This document shows positions 1-8,609 of a DNA stretch of 58,653 bases, piece by piece. Below the pieces are notes generated by a model, which saw only the letters and a program-made list of their open reading frames with translations, was not told the DNA's origin and made no database searches. The translations under genes and the position numbers were made by a program. How positions within the stretch are numbered: the first letter of the stretch is position 1; each line of letters starts with the position of its first letter. This stretch comes from Propylenella binzhouense. GTDB taxonomy: Bacteria; Pseudomonadota; Alphaproteobacteria; Rhizobiales; Afifellaceae. The stretch lies in contig NZ_SPKJ01000015.1 in assembly GCF_009866965.1 (NCBI RefSeq), positions 1 through 58,653 of the forward strand, written 5' to 3'.

Positions 1-1
1 G

Positions 2-898
2 GCCCCGGCTCCGCGCGGTTCGCCGATGGCGGCGGGCGGCGCCGCGCCGCGGACGCCGGCCGGAGCAGGCGCCCAGCAGCAGAAGCCGGGCGTGCCGGGC
101 GTCGACGCCATCATCGCCGTCGCTTCGGGCAAGGGCGGCGTCGGAAAGTCCACCACCGCCGTCAATCTCGCGCTCGCGCTCCAGGCCAACGGGCTGCGGG
201 TCGGCATGCTCGACGCCGACATCTACGGCCCGTCGCTGCCGCGGCTCCTTCATCTCTCGGGAAAGCCGGAGCCGCTTCACGGCCGCGTGCTCAAGCCGCT
301 CGACGGCTACGGCATGAAGGTCATGTCGATGGGCTTCCTCGTGGACGAGGACACGCCGATGATCTGGCGCGGGCCGATGGTGGTGTCCGCGCTCACGCAG
401 ATGCTGCGGGAGGTCGCCTGGGGCGAACTCGACGTGATCGTCGTCGACATGCCGCCCGGCACCGGCGACGCCCAGCTCACGATGGCGCAGCAGGTTCCGC
501 TCGCCGGCGCCGTCATCGTCTCCACCCCGCAGGACCTCGCGCTCATCGACGCGCGCAAGGGCCTCAACATGTTCCGGCGGGTGGACGTGCCGGTCCTCGG
601 CATCGTCGAGAACATGAGCTACTTCGTCTGTCCGCATTGCGGAGGGCGCTCGGACATCTTCGGCCATGGCGGCGCCGAGGCCGAAGCCGGCCGGATCGGC
701 ACGCCGTTCCTCGGAGCGGTTCCGCTCCACATGGAGATCCGCGAGCGTTCCGATGCCGGCGTGCCGGTGGTGGTCGCCGATCCCGACGGCCCGCACGCGG
801 CGATCTATAGGGAGATCGCCCGCAAGGCCTGGGACGGCGTTCAGGCCCATCGCGCGGGCGGGACCCGGCAGGCGCCGCGGATCGTGATCGAGGAGTAG
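2..898 (+). CDS. apbC: Mrp/ApbC/NBP35-family Fe-S carrier P-loop ATPase (5' partial)
   Basis: This cytosolic ATPase is thought to bind and hand over Fe-S clusters. A P-loop of the deviant GKGGVGKST type follows an Ala/Pro/Gly-rich linker, and the family features VDMPPGTGD (Walker B region) and a CPHC cluster-binding pair are present. The reading frame is open to the left edge with no stop. The in-frame ATG at 26 lies inside the linker that normally joins an N-terminal DUF59 (MIP18-like) domain to the ATPase domain. I therefore read the gene as truncated by the window edge rather than starting at 26. The next gene starts 4 nt after its stop codon, with its Shine-Dalgarno site inside this coding end. 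Confidence 0.93.
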   Translation, partial: APAPRGSPMAAGGAAPRTPAGAGAQQQKPGVPGVDAIIAVASGKGGVGKSTTAVNLALALQANGLRVGMLDADIYGPSLPRLLHLSGKPEPLHGRVLKPLDGYGMKVMSMGFLVDEDTPMIWRGPMVVSALTQMLREVAWGELDVIVVDMPPGTGDAQLTMAQQVPLAGAVIVSTPQDLALIDARKGLNMFRRVDVPVLGIVENMSYFVCPHCGGRSDIFGHGGAEAEAGRIGTPFLGAVPLHMEIRERSDAGVPVVVADPDGPHAAIYREIARKAWDGVQAHRAGGTRQAPRIVIEE

Positions 899-901
899 GC
901 A

Positions 902-1102
902 ATGTCGGACGAGCGCAACGAAGACCGGTTCAACATGTCGATGCGGAAGTTCCTGAAGCAGGTCGGCGTGACCTCGCAGCGCGAGATCGAACGCGTCGTC
1001 GGCGAGGCCCATCTCGGGGGCAAGCTCAAGGTGCGCGCCGTCGTCACGGCCGAGGGCACCGACCTGCATCACGTGGTGGAAGGCGAGATCGACCTCGGCT
1101 GA
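902..1102 (+). CDS. DUF6494-like small protein
   Basis: A 66-residue soluble, charged protein with the pattern FNMSMRKFLKQVGVTSQREIE near its start. This resembles the small DUF6494 family, whose function is unknown. The start is supported by AGGAG at 891-895, six bases before the ATG and inside the end of the Mrp/ApbC gene, so the two genes are probably cotranscribed. Family assignment is from memory of the conserved pattern; no catalytic motif or membrane segment is visible. Confidence 0.75.
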   Translation: MSDERNEDRFNMSMRKFLKQVGVTSQREIERVVGEAHLGGKLKVRAVVTAEGTDLHHVVEGEIDLG

Positions 1103-1129
1103 GCGCCCTGCGGCGGGCTGCGGACCGCC

Positions 1130-2362
1130 TCAGCGGCGGCCGGTGCCGATTGCGTGGGCGGCCGCCAGGGCGACGGCCGAGGCAGCCAGCATCACCCAGA
1201 ACATCGGGAGGGCGGTCGCGCTTCCCTGCAGGAGCGTTCCGACCAAGGTCGAGAACACGGCACCCGTGGCGATCTGGATGGCGCCCGTCAGGCCGGCCGC
1301 GGCGCCTGCGATCTCGGGCCGCACGCTGATCGCGCCCGACAGCGAATTGGGCAGGACCAGGCCGTTCGCGATTCCCGCGACGGCCATCGGCAGGAAGAGC
1401 GCCCAGGGCTCGGGATAGCCCACAGCGAACAGCGCCATGGCCGCGGCGGTCGCCAGCAGCGCGAGATAGGAACCCCAGAGGATGAGGACCGACAGGCCGA
1501 GCCGTTCCGTGAGCCGGGCCGTGACGTAGTTGCCGATCGCGTAGCCGATCGCGAGCAGGCCGAACCACAGGCCGTAGACCGAGGGGCCGATCTCCAGGAT
1601 GTGCTCCGAAACGAAGGGCGCCCCGCCGAGAAACGCGAAGAAGGCGCCCGCCGTCAGGCCCGTGCTCGCCGTATAGAGGCGGAACGGGCGCTCCGAGAGG
1701 AGCAGGCGGAAGTCGCGCGCCATCGTGCTGAAGCTGAGGTGGGGCGTGCGCGCGAGGTTCGTCTCGCCGATATAGGCCCACGTGATCGCCAGGCAGGCGA
1801 GCCCGAATGCCGCCATGAACAGGAACACCGCCTGCCAGCCGATGAATTCCTGCAGGATCCCGCCGCAGAACGGCGCGACCATCGGGGCCATCGCAAGGCC
1901 CATCGTGACATAGCCGAGCATGCTCGCGGCCTGCCGCCTGTCGAAGAGGTCCCGGACGATGGCGCGCCCGAGCGTGATGCCGACGCAGCCGCCGACACCC
2001 TGCACGATCCTGAGGGCGATCAGGACGCCGATCGTCGGCGCGGCGGCGGCCGCCGCGCTCGACACCGTGAACAGCACGAAGCCGGCGAGCAGGACCGGCC
2101 TGCGCCCGAAGCGGTCCGAAACGGGGCCGACCAGCATCTGGCCGGCGGCGACCGCGACGAGGAAGAGGGAGAGGACGAACTGGACCGTACCGTAGCCGGC
2201 GCCGAAATGGCGCTGGATTGCCGGCATCGAGGGCACGATCACGTTGATTGCGAACGGCGAGACCGACGAGATCGCCACGAGCGCGAGAATCGGAGGTCGC
2301 CGCCTGCCGCCCGCGGTTCCGCTCCCGGGCGGGGCGAATGCTTCCGGAGCGGGCGCGTTCAT
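1130..2362 (-). CDS. Bcr/CflA-type MFS drug efflux transporter
   Basis: A 410-residue inner-membrane transporter with about 12 hydrophobic segments. The loop 2-3 signature GPVSDRFGRRPVLL is typical of the major facilitator superfamily, and the overall sequence fits the Bcr/CflA drug:H+ antiporter group, whose members export chloramphenicol, bicyclomycin or similar compounds. Its ATG overlaps the stop codon of the upstream DMT transporter gene by 4 nt (ATGA), so translation is probably coupled. It is the last gene of the likely moaA-DMT-MFS run on the minus strand. The natural substrate cannot be told from sequence. Confidence 0.9.
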   Translation of the reverse strand: MNAPAPEAFAPPGSGTAGGRRRPPILALVAISSVSPFAINVIVPSMPAIQRHFGAGYGTVQFVLSLFLVAVAAGQMLVGPVSDRFGRRPVLLAGFVLFTVSSAAAAAAPTIGVLIALRIVQGVGGCVGITLGRAIVRDLFDRRQAASMLGYVTMGLAMAPMVAPFCGGILQEFIGWQAVFLFMAAFGLACLAITWAYIGETNLARTPHLSFSTMARDFRLLLSERPFRLYTASTGLTAGAFFAFLGGAPFVSEHILEIGPSVYGLWFGLLAIGYAIGNYVTARLTERLGLSVLILWGSYLALLATAAAMALFAVGYPEPWALFLPMAVAGIANGLVLPNSLSGAISVRPEIAGAAAGLTGAIQIATGAVFSTLVGTLLQGSATALPMFWVMLAASAVALAAAHAIGTGRR

Positions 2363-3282
2363 TCGGGACTCGGCCCGGCGAGCGCGGCCGACGCCGGCTT
2401 CACCTTGCCGCGGCTGCGTTCCCGGTGAAAGGTGTAGAGGCCGGTGCCGACGAGTATGGCACTGCCGATCAGGGTCGCCGTGTCCGGCCATGCGGCGAAG
2501 ACCACGACCTGGAGCGCGATCGCCCAGATCATGTTGGAGTACCGGAACGGGGCCACGACCGCGACATCGCCGCTGCGCATCGCGCGGAGGATCAGGACGT
2601 AGCCGGCCGAGAGGAGGGCGGCCGAGCCGGCGATCCGGACGAGATCGACGGCGGGGACCGCTTGCCAGTCCTCTCCGAGCCGCATCAGCAGGCCGACGCA
2701 ACCGGTCGCAAGAGACGTGAGCGCCGAGACGGTGAAGACCGGCACCCGGTCCGGGAGAAGCCGGGACGAAAGGTCGCGCGTCGTCACGAAGAGCACGGAG
2801 ACGAGCGCAAGCACGGACCAGTGGTCGAAGCCGGCCGTTCCGGGCCTGACGATCACGAGCGCGCCCAGAAAGCCGGTGGCGATCGCCGCCCAGCGCCGGG
2901 CGCCGACCGGCTCGCCCAGGAAGAGCGATGCGCCTGCGGTGGTCGCGAGGGGCACGAGAAGAAGGATTGCGGTCGCGTTCGCGATCGGAAGATGGGCGAG
3001 TGCGCTCAAGTAGAAGCTGGTCGAGCCGATCTCTCCGAGCGTCCGCAGCGCGACGGAGGGATGGAGCAGCGTCCGGGAATGGCGCAGGCGCTCGCCCTGG
3101 ATGATGCCGACCGCCAGCAGAAGCGGTGTCGCGAAGAGGCTTCGCAGGAAGATGATCTGTCCGACCGGAAGATCGGCCGCCGTGAGCTTCACGAGCGTGT
3201 CGTTGCCGAGGAACGCGGCCATGGCGGCGAGCATCAGGACGATGCCGCGGCGATTGTCCGAGCCGGAACTGATTGGGCGCAT
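2359..3282 (-). CDS. DMT-superfamily (EamA/RhaT-like) transporter
   Basis: A 307-residue integral membrane protein with about ten hydrophobic helices arranged as two EamA repeats. The pattern around FLGNDTLVKL near the N-terminus and the GASLFLGEPV stretch in the first repeat are typical of the drug/metabolite transporter superfamily. Members export or import amino acids, metabolites or drugs; the substrate here is unknown. It lies 87 bp downstream of moaA on the same strand and overlaps the following MFS gene by 4 nt, giving a two-exporter unit behind a cofactor biosynthesis gene. Confidence 0.88.
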   Translation of the reverse strand: MRPISSGSDNRRGIVLMLAAMAAFLGNDTLVKLTAADLPVGQIIFLRSLFATPLLLAVGIIQGERLRHSRTLLHPSVALRTLGEIGSTSFYLSALAHLPIANATAILLLVPLATTAGASLFLGEPVGARRWAAIATGFLGALVIVRPGTAGFDHWSVLALVSVLFVTTRDLSSRLLPDRVPVFTVSALTSLATGCVGLLMRLGEDWQAVPAVDLVRIAGSAALLSAGYVLILRAMRSGDVAVVAPFRYSNMIWAIALQVVVFAAWPDTATLIGSAILVGTGLYTFHRERSRGKVKPASAALAGPSPE

Positions 3283-3369
3283 GGGAACCGATCGAGGATC
3301 CGCCCGGACCTGTCGCAGGTCCGGGGGACAAAGAGGCGTGGAAAGATGTCGGCGCGGAGCCGGAAGGCG

Positions 3370-4401
3370 TCAGCCGCCGGTGACGCTCATGTGACGCTTG
3401 ACGCCGGGCCGGCTCGTCCGCCGGTCGATCACGAAGTCGTGACCCTTCGGCTTGCGCGAGATCGCCTCCTCGATCGCCTTGTCGAGGAGCTCGTTGCCCT
3501 CCGAGGCGCGGAGCGGTGCGCGGAGGTCGGCGGCGTCCTCCTGGCCGAGGCACATGAAGAGCGTGCCGGTGCAGGTGACGCGGACCCGGTTGCAGCTCTC
3601 GCAGAAATTGTGCGTCAGCGGCGTGATGAAGCCCAGCCTGCCGCCGGTTTCCGCCACGCGCATGTAGCGGGCCGGGCCGCCCGTGCGATAGGCGCTCTCC
3701 TCGAGGGTGAAGAGCTCGGCGAGGCGTGCCCGCACGAGCGAGAGCGGGAGGTACTGGTCGGTGCGGTCGCCGTCGATGTCGCCCATCGGCATCGTCTCGA
3801 TGAGCGTCATGTCCATGCCCTGGCCGTGAGCCCAGCGGATCATCTCGGGAAGCTCCGCCTCGTTCACGCCCTTGAGGGCAACGGCATTGATCTTGATCTG
3901 GAGCCCGGCCTTCTGCGCGGCGTCGATCCCGGCCATCACCTTTCCGAGTTCGCCCCAGCGCGTGATCGCCTTGAATTTCGCGCGGTCGAGCGTGTCGAGC
4001 GAGACGTTGATGCGCCGCACGCCGGCATCGTAGAGGGGCTGGGCGAAACGCTCGAGCTGCGATCCGTTGGTGGTCACGGTCAGCTCGTCGAGCCCGGCGC
4101 CGACCTGGCGGCCGAGCGCCTGGAACAGCGTCATGATGTTGCGCCGGACGAGGGGCTCGCCGCCGGTGATCCGGATCTTCCGAACGCCCTTGGCGATGAA
4201 GGCCATGCAGAGCCGCTCGAGCTCCTCGATCGTCAGCAGGTCCTTCTTCGGCAGGAACGTCATGTCTTCCGCCATGCAGTAGACGCAGCGGAAGTCGCAG
4301 CGATCGGTGACGGATACGCGCAGATAGGTTATCGCCCGCCCGAACGGGTCGACCATGCGCGGTCCGGTCTGCTCCACGGTCTGGATGAGCGTGATCGCCA
4401 C
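3370..4401 (-). CDS. moaA: GTP 3',8-cyclase MoaA (molybdenum cofactor biosynthesis)
   Basis: MoaA is a radical-SAM enzyme that, with MoaC, turns GTP into cyclic pyranopterin monophosphate, the first step of molybdopterin synthesis. The N-terminal cluster motif CDFRCVYC (CX3CX2C) and the C-terminal second cluster motif [11 protein letters not shown]...C are both present. The protein ends in the Gly-Gly tail needed for catalysis (SVTGG). I chose a GTG start at 4401 because a strong GGAGAGGGAGG lies just upstream and the resulting 343 residues match the family length; longer in-frame extensions add non-homologous sequence. A Mo-enzyme maturation cluster occurs elsewhere in the window at 48-53 kb. 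Confidence 0.95.
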   Translation of the reverse strand: MAITLIQTVEQTGPRMVDPFGRAITYLRVSVTDRCDFRCVYCMAEDMTFLPKKDLLTIEELERLCMAFIAKGVRKIRITGGEPLVRRNIMTLFQALGRQVGAGLDELTVTTNGSQLERFAQPLYDAGVRRINVSLDTLDRAKFKAITRWGELGKVMAGIDAAQKAGLQIKINAVALKGVNEAELPEMIRWAHGQGMDMTLIETMPMGDIDGDRTDQYLPLSLVRARLAELFTLEESAYRTGGPARYMRVAETGGRLGFITPLTHNFCESCNRVRVTCTGTLFMCLGQEDAADLRAPLRASEGNELLDKAIEEAISRKPKGHDFVIDRRTSRPGVKRHMSVTGG

Positions 4402-4510
4402 TTGTGCCTCCCTCTCCGGGCGGCCGTGATGCCCGAAGCGCTTCGCCGCCCAATGTAGTGATTTGCCCGCGCCGGCCAAGCCCCGGCGCCTGTCCGATGA
4501 GGAGGATAGA

Positions 4511-4876
4511 ATGGCCGAACCCTGGCCGACCGAAATCCGTTTGTCAAAGGACAGGCGGACCCTCACCGTGCGCTTCGACACCGGCGAGAGCTACGAGCTC
4601 GGCGCGGAGCTGCTTCGGGTCGTCTCGCCCTCGGCCGAGGTGCAGGGGCACTCGCCGGAACAGCGCGTGACCGTCGCCGGCAAGGCGGACGTCGCCATCG
4701 CGGCGGTCGATCCGGTCGGAAACTACGCCGTCAGGCTGCGCTTCGACGACCGGCACGACACCGGCATCTATTCCTGGCCCTATTTGCTGAAGCTCGGCCG
4801 CGACCGGGAGCAGATCTGGGCGCGCTATCTCGCCGAGATCGAGGAGAAGGGCCTCTCCCGGAGCCGCCGCAGCTGA
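4511..4876 (+). CDS. DUF971 (GBBH-like N-terminal domain) protein
   Basis: A 121-residue soluble protein made of a single DUF971 domain, the fold also found at the N-terminus of gamma-butyrobetaine hydroxylase. Recognisable parts are the [22 protein letters not shown] opening region, the central [21 protein letters not shown] and the closing [15 protein letters not shown]. Members often sit beside Mrp/ApbC or molybdenum cofactor genes and are suspected to help Fe-S or Moco pathways, but no reaction is established. It starts at the ATG at 4511 with GGAGG at 4501-4505, divergent from moaA. Confidence 0.85.
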   Translation: MAEPWPTEIRLSKDRRTLTVRFDTGESYELGAELLRVVSPSAEVQGHSPEQRVTVAGKADVAIAAVDPVGNYAVRLRFDDRHDTGIYSWPYLLKLGRDREQIWARYLAEIEEKGLSRSRRS

Positions 4877-4884
4877 GACGCGAA

Positions 4885-4906
4885 CGGCCGGCGCAAGCGC
4901 CGGCCG
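4885..4906. terminator. Bidirectional hairpin between convergent genes
   Basis: A perfect 10-bp GC stem (4885-4894 with 4897-4906) closed by a 2-nt AA centre lies between the ends of the DUF971 gene and the convergent L,D-transpeptidase gene. There is no clear T run, so it may work with Rho or as an mRNA end-protecting hairpin. Confidence 0.6.
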
Positions 4907-4930
4907 CACCCCGGAGGATGAAATCTGCGA

Positions 4931-5527
4931 TCAGCGCAGGACGACCACCCGCGTGCCGACGCTCACCTTCTCGTAGAGATCCACGACGTCCTCGTTGGTC
5001 ATCCGGAGGCAGCCCGACGAGACCGCCTGCCCGATCGTCCAGGGCTCGTTGGAGCCGTGGATCCGGTAGAGCGTGTTGCCGATATACATGGCGCGCGCGC
5101 CGAGCGGGTTGCCGGGCCCGCCTTCCATGTGGAGCGGCAGCCCGGGCTGGCGCTTGCGCATCTGGGGCGGGGGGGTCCAGCCCGGCCATTCCGCCTTGCG
5201 GGTGATGTGATGGGTGCCCGCCCACTGGAAGCCTTCGCGTCCGACGCCGACGCCGTAGCGGATCGCCGTGCCGTCGCCGAGGACGTAATAGAGCCGGCGT
5301 TCGCTCGTGTTGACGACGATCGTGTTCGCGCCGTACGGGCCGTCATAGTCGACCACCGTGCGCGGCACGGGATTCTTGTGGGACCGCGCGCCGGGTCCGT
5401 AGGTGATCCAGGTCTTGGTCGCAGGATCGAAGAAGCGCTGCGTGCCTGCCGTCATGGCCGCGAGCGCTTCGGATTGGACCGCTGAGAACAACGTGGCCGC
5501 GACAGCGACTGCAAGTATGGACTTCAT
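4931..5527 (-). CDS. L,D-transpeptidase (YkuD domain), exported
   Basis: A 198-residue secreted enzyme of the YkuD family, which forms 3-3 cross-links in peptidoglycan or anchors proteins to it. It starts with a signal peptide (MKSILAVAVAATLFSAVQSEALA). The catalytic block is complete: HGSNEPWTIGQAVSSGCLRM supplies the HG...SxGC(L)R histidine and nucleophilic cysteine close to the C-terminus. I preferred the ATG at 5527 to one eight codons upstream because it places the signal peptide at the very N-terminus. It is convergent with the DUF971 gene. Confidence 0.92.
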   Translation of the reverse strand: MKSILAVAVAATLFSAVQSEALAAMTAGTQRFFDPATKTWITYGPGARSHKNPVPRTVVDYDGPYGANTIVVNTSERRLYYVLGDGTAIRYGVGVGREGFQWAGTHHITRKAEWPGWTPPPQMRKRQPGLPLHMEGGPGNPLGARAMYIGNTLYRIHGSNEPWTIGQAVSSGCLRMTNEDVVDLYEKVSVGTRVVVLR

Positions 5528-5732
5528 GACCGACTGATACCCGCTAAGCAACTCGAGTGAGAAGAGCTTAGCATTGCCGGCTTGGCAATCCGTTAAGCCG
5601 CGCGGGCCACGCAGACGTGAAGTCTCGCGCCGAAGCGTGATTCGAGATCGGGGGGCGGGAAGCTACGGTCTCTCGGCGGCAGTCGCGACGGAGCCGCGCT
5701 GGATGGCTCTCGCGCCGCTGGAGGAAGCCGTC

Positions 5733-6389
5733 ATGTTCTCAGCAGTGAATGGCCGGGCGGGGAGCGCGTTGCTCGCTGCCGCGCTTGCGCTTGGAATGGT
5801 GGTGTCGGGAACGCTCGCCTCGTCGGCGATGGCGGCCGGCGGCGGAGGAGGCGGAGGAGGTGGCGGCGCGGGCGGCGCCGGCAGTTCCGGAGGAGGCAGC
5901 GCGGGAGGCGGCGGCACGGGCGGCAATGAGGGTGCCCGCGGCCAGGGCCGCGCGACCGACCTGAACACCTGCCGGAAGGGCCTCGTCTGGGACCGCCAGA
6001 AGCACATGTGCGTGACCGCGTCGCGCGACGCGCTGCCCGACGAGGAGATGGCCGAATACGCCTTCGCGCTCGCCAAGGCGGAACGTTTCGACGAGGCGCT
6101 CGGAGTGCTCGACCTGCTCCGGGATCCGAACACCGCGCGGGCGCTCAATTATCGCGGCTACGCCACCCGCAAGCTCGGTCGCCTGGACGAGGGGATCGGC
6201 TATTACCTGCGTTCGACGGCGCTCGACCCGACCTATGCGCAGGTCCGCGAATATCTCGGCGAGGCCTATGTCATCAAGGGAAGGCTCGATCTCGCGCAGG
6301 AGCAGCTCGACGTGATCCGCGGGCTCTGCGGCACGACCTGCGAGGAATACGAGGATCTCGCCGAGGCGATCGAAGCGGTGAAGGGCTGA
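5733..6389 (+). CDS. Exported TPR protein with poly-glycine segment
   Basis: A 218-residue protein with a hydrophobic signal sequence (residues about 10-35), then a strongly Gly/Ser/Ala-rich low-complexity stretch of about 40 residues, a Cys-containing KGLVWDRQKHMCV element and two to three tetratricopeptide-like helical pairs. A CGTTCEEY motif near the end could form a disulfide. The architecture suggests a periplasmic scaffold with a flexible tether; no enzymatic motif is seen. The ATG at 5733 has GGAGGAAG just upstream, while the longer in-frame reading from 5574 is not supported by any ribosome site. Confidence 0.82.
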   Translation: MFSAVNGRAGSALLAAALALGMVVSGTLASSAMAAGGGGGGGGGGAGGAGSSGGGSAGGGGTGGNEGARGQGRATDLNTCRKGLVWDRQKHMCVTASRDALPDEEMAEYAFALAKAERFDEALGVLDLLRDPNTARALNYRGYATRKLGRLDEGIGYYLRSTALDPTYAQVREYLGEAYVIKGRLDLAQEQLDVIRGLCGTTCEEYEDLAEAIEAVKG

Positions 6390-6414
6390 CCCGGGCCCCG
6401 GGACACCCCTGGCA

Positions 6415-6873
6415 TCAGGTCCGGCTCGAGACAGGGCCGATCGGAGCGGCCCGGGCGGCCGCTCCCCCGCTTATCCTGGCCGCGCGCCGACGGGCCAGCA
6501 AGGCGTCGAGCGACCAGTCGCCCGGGCCGAACGCCACCAGCGCCAGCATTCCGCCGGCGATCACGATATTCTTGTGGAAGTGGAACGCCTGCATCTGATC
6601 AGCGAAATCGAGGTGGAAGAAGAGCGCCGCCAGCACGGAAAAGCCGGTCAGGCCGAACGCCGCGGGCCGCGTGAGGAGCCCCGCGAGCACGAGCAGGCCG
6701 CCCCCGAGTTCCGAGAGGATGACGAGCGGCAACAGGAATGCGGGCACGCCGTAGCTCCGCATGTAGTCCGCCACGCCGGCATAGCCGAGGATGGCGAGCC
6801 ACCCCTCCCAGATGAAGAAGTAGGAAAGGAGAACGCGGGCGAGCAATGCGACCGCCGCTTCCCTGCGCTGCAT
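6415..6873 (-). CDS. DoxX-family membrane protein
   Basis: A 152-residue integral membrane protein with four hydrophobic segments, of the DoxX/SURF4-like fold. It contains the typical N-terminal R-LLSYFFIWEGW and the later FFHLDFADQMQAFHFHKNI region that family members share. Homologues are linked to redox stress or respiratory quinone functions in a few bacteria but most have no tested role. It converges on the TPR gene and marks the last clearly core, high-GC gene before the AT-richer accessory block. Confidence 0.87.
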   Translation of the reverse strand: MQRREAAVALLARVLLSYFFIWEGWLAILGYAGVADYMRSYGVPAFLLPLVILSELGGGLLVLAGLLTRPAAFGLTGFSVLAALFFHLDFADQMQAFHFHKNIVIAGGMLALVAFGPGDWSLDALLARRRAARISGGAAARAAPIGPVSSRT

Positions 6874-7020
6874 GGCGCGTCACCTCCGGACGGCGGGATC
6901 ATCGCACGGGACGCGGCGGAGCGGCATTCGCATTCGCGTGAGCACGCCGCCCGCTGCCGGCGGCCGACCAGGAGGCGATGACGGGCGGCGATCTCCGCCC
7001 GTCCGCCTTCGGCCCTCCGG

Positions 7021-7809
7021 CTAGGCGGGTTGGGCCACCTCCACTGATCCTCGGATGATATTAATAACCTCGTCCGGCCGCTCGGGCGGTACCATCTCGC
7101 CAAACTCACGCATTTCGCTCAACTCGGTCGAATAGCCAAACAGTCGAAAATCTTCCGCATATATCGTTCTGACGAGATGAATTGCCTCGTCATTATAATA
7201 TTGGACAGTGGGAGTTTTGATGCGACTCGCGCCAAGCACTCGGTTCTCAATGGGAACGCCGGCTGAGGTCATATAGGCAAAAGTATCCTGCGCCGATTCA
7301 AGTCTCCCAATAAATGCAAATTCCGTAGAATGGTATAAAATATCAAGATATTGCGGCCGAAAGTGCTGATCCCATGTGGTCGTATCTGGGCTAGACGCCA
7401 AGGTGCGTAGAAAGTCTAGAAAGGAATAGTCGCGCTTTGTTAGAGTTGGATCGATGTCATGGATGCGACAAAAGTTTTCCCATGCATGATTGCTGCGGAC
7501 GTTACCAATCTTATCGCTATATGCCGAAACAGCTCGGGAAAACGGGTTGCGTACCATTGTCACAAACGGCTTTCCTGAGAACGACGAAAAATCATAATTG
7601 CCGTTGAACACATTAACAAAGGGGCTCGCCCTGCGATCATGTGCATTTCCAACGAACGTCACCTTTCCACGCATTGTATCTATGTATTCCCAGAGAGAAG
7701 CCTTGATAGTTGTGCAGGCAACCTTGGGGTTCTGTATGTACACAAAAGGCAGTTCGTCGGCATAAATGATGGCCTGTACAATGCGTTGGCGAAGAGCGTG
7801 GTCCGTCAT
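7021..7809 (-). CDS. Sulfotransferase family 2 protein (first copy)
   Basis: A 262-residue protein of the carbohydrate sulfotransferase type (Sulfotransfer_2), expected to move sulfate from PAPS to a hydroxyl group of a glycan or lipid. The PAPS 5'-phosphosulfate loop is seen as QNPKVACTTIKASLWEY, and the 3'-phosphate loop as VRNPFSRAVSAYSDK. The ATG at 7809 places the first loop about 25 residues in, as usual; AGGAA lies just upstream. Base composition is clearly AT-richer than the flanking genes and codon use is different, a sign of transfer. No glycosyltransferase or sulfate-activation gene lies nearby, so the acceptor is unknown. Confidence 0.87.
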   Translation of the reverse strand: MTDHALRQRIVQAIIYADELPFVYIQNPKVACTTIKASLWEYIDTMRGKVTFVGNAHDRRASPFVNVFNGNYDFSSFSGKPFVTMVRNPFSRAVSAYSDKIGNVRSNHAWENFCRIHDIDPTLTKRDYSFLDFLRTLASSPDTTTWDQHFRPQYLDILYHSTEFAFIGRLESAQDTFAYMTSAGVPIENRVLGASRIKTPTVQYYNDEAIHLVRTIYAEDFRLFGYSTELSEMREFGEMVPPERPDEVINIIRGSVEVAQPA

Positions 7810-7902
7810 GTTTCCTAATGCTCCGAAAAAATATGAACAAAGGCCATATGCCGCGCGCGACCGACGAGGTGGTGACCGGCCGCAGTCGGCCACCAACAAG
7901 CC

Positions 7903-8079
7903 TCACTCCGTCGGGAGCGCAGCAACCTGCTCCTTCAGCGATTGCTGCTCGGCCCTGAGTTCGTCGAGGCGGAACTTCGCGGCCTTAGCTTCTTCGCGGG
8001 CTCTGGCGGCTGTCTCCCGAATGGAGGCGATTTCTTCGTTGACCTCACGCAAGCGCTTACGAATCGGATTCGGTGCCAT
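7903..8079 (-). CDS. Small coiled-coil protein, copy A
   Basis: A 58-residue, highly charged helical protein beginning MAPNPIRKRLREVNEEI and rich in Arg/Glu/Ala heptads, so very likely a coiled coil. It has a clear AAAGGAG ribosome site ahead of the ATG. Copy B at 9732-9911 has the same layout, with RKRLREVNEE, RETA-RAR-EAK and ELxAE shared, and the two genes also share their 20-nt leader. I do not recognise a named family. It lies upstream of the first sulfotransferase on the same strand, 93 bp from that gene's start, so the two could be cotranscribed. Confidence 0.7.
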   Translation of the reverse strand: MAPNPIRKRLREVNEEIASIRETAARAREEAKAAKFRLDELRAEQQSLKEQVAALPTE

Positions 8080-8109
8080 GTCTCGGCTCCTTTGTTGGTT
8101 TGATCGCGG

Positions 8110-8322
8110 TCAATCCAGCCCCGTCATTGTGATCGTTTCCAAGCGAGAGTCCACCCCGCACGCATACCCCGTCTGGGTCGTATCCAATTGGGCGCGCTGG
8201 CTCCTTTCAAGCGTTGCAATCTGGCCACTCAGCGCGAGATCAAGGTGAGAGCGGACGGCCCAGGACCATGGATGATCAGGAAGCTTCTCTGTTCTACAAG
8301 AGCATCGGTGACTAGGAAATAG
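8110..8322 (-). pseudogene. Open frame without start codon, possible gene remnant
   Basis: A 70-codon open frame ending 30 nt upstream of coiled-coil copy A on the same strand. The peptide looks protein-like (for example QIATLERSQRAQLDTTQT, with heptad-like spacing) but has no ATG, GTG or TTG near its N-terminal end; the only Met is near the C-terminus. It may be the tail of a gene whose front was lost when the island was rearranged, or chance. No family is recognised. Confidence 0.25.
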
Positions 8323-8609
8323 TCAACTAACTAAACCAGCCACGAGAAGTCGTCAATCAGTACTTTCTAAAGCGTGTCGATTCGGCGGCTAGTCCCTCAT
8401 CTGCTCTGTTTTCTTTTCTTTGATGGCGCGTTTTTCTTGTGTGTCGTTGCCTCCAAGTTGCGTCAATGGTCCACGGGTTGCGCCTAACGTCGCTGTGATG
8501 CCGTCGTCTCCGATGGCCATCTTGTCGCGTGTCTCAGCAGTGGGATCGATCTGGTATAGACTGGCCGAGCAGCCGCCGTTATCGTGCGGTCGAACTCAGG
8601 AGGGCAGTT
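8323..8609. other. Intergenic stretch of the accessory block
   Basis: This AT-richer interval upstream of the second sulfotransferase holds no convincing gene. The short plus-strand frame from 8420 lacks a ribosome site and a recognisable product. A candidate -10 (TATAGA, about 8557-8562) may serve the sulfotransferase gene that starts at 8610, but no good -35 was seen. Confidence 0.4.

Noticed and set aside
2248-4458. Very long open frames antisense to the DMT, MFS and moaA genes, and many similar ones across the window
   Set aside because: High GC makes non-coding frames stay open. These show Arg/Gly/Asp-rich composition, no family motifs and no ribosome sites, and lie over well-supported genes.
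4402-4510. A molybdenum cofactor riboswitch upstream of moaA
   Set aside because: Only about 109 bp separate moaA from the divergent DUF971 gene, and I see none of the expected multi-stem structure.
5838-5940. Repetitive GGCGGAGG-type sequence as a possible tandem repeat or CRISPR-like array
   Set aside because: It is the coding sequence for the Gly/Ser/Ala-rich stretch of the TPR protein; units are irregular and there are no spacers.
6874-7020. An attachment-site copy of the tRNA-Val 3' end at the far edge of the island
   Set aside because: I scanned the interval by eye for the GGTTCAATCCC and acceptor sequences and found no copy; a diverged one cannot be excluded.
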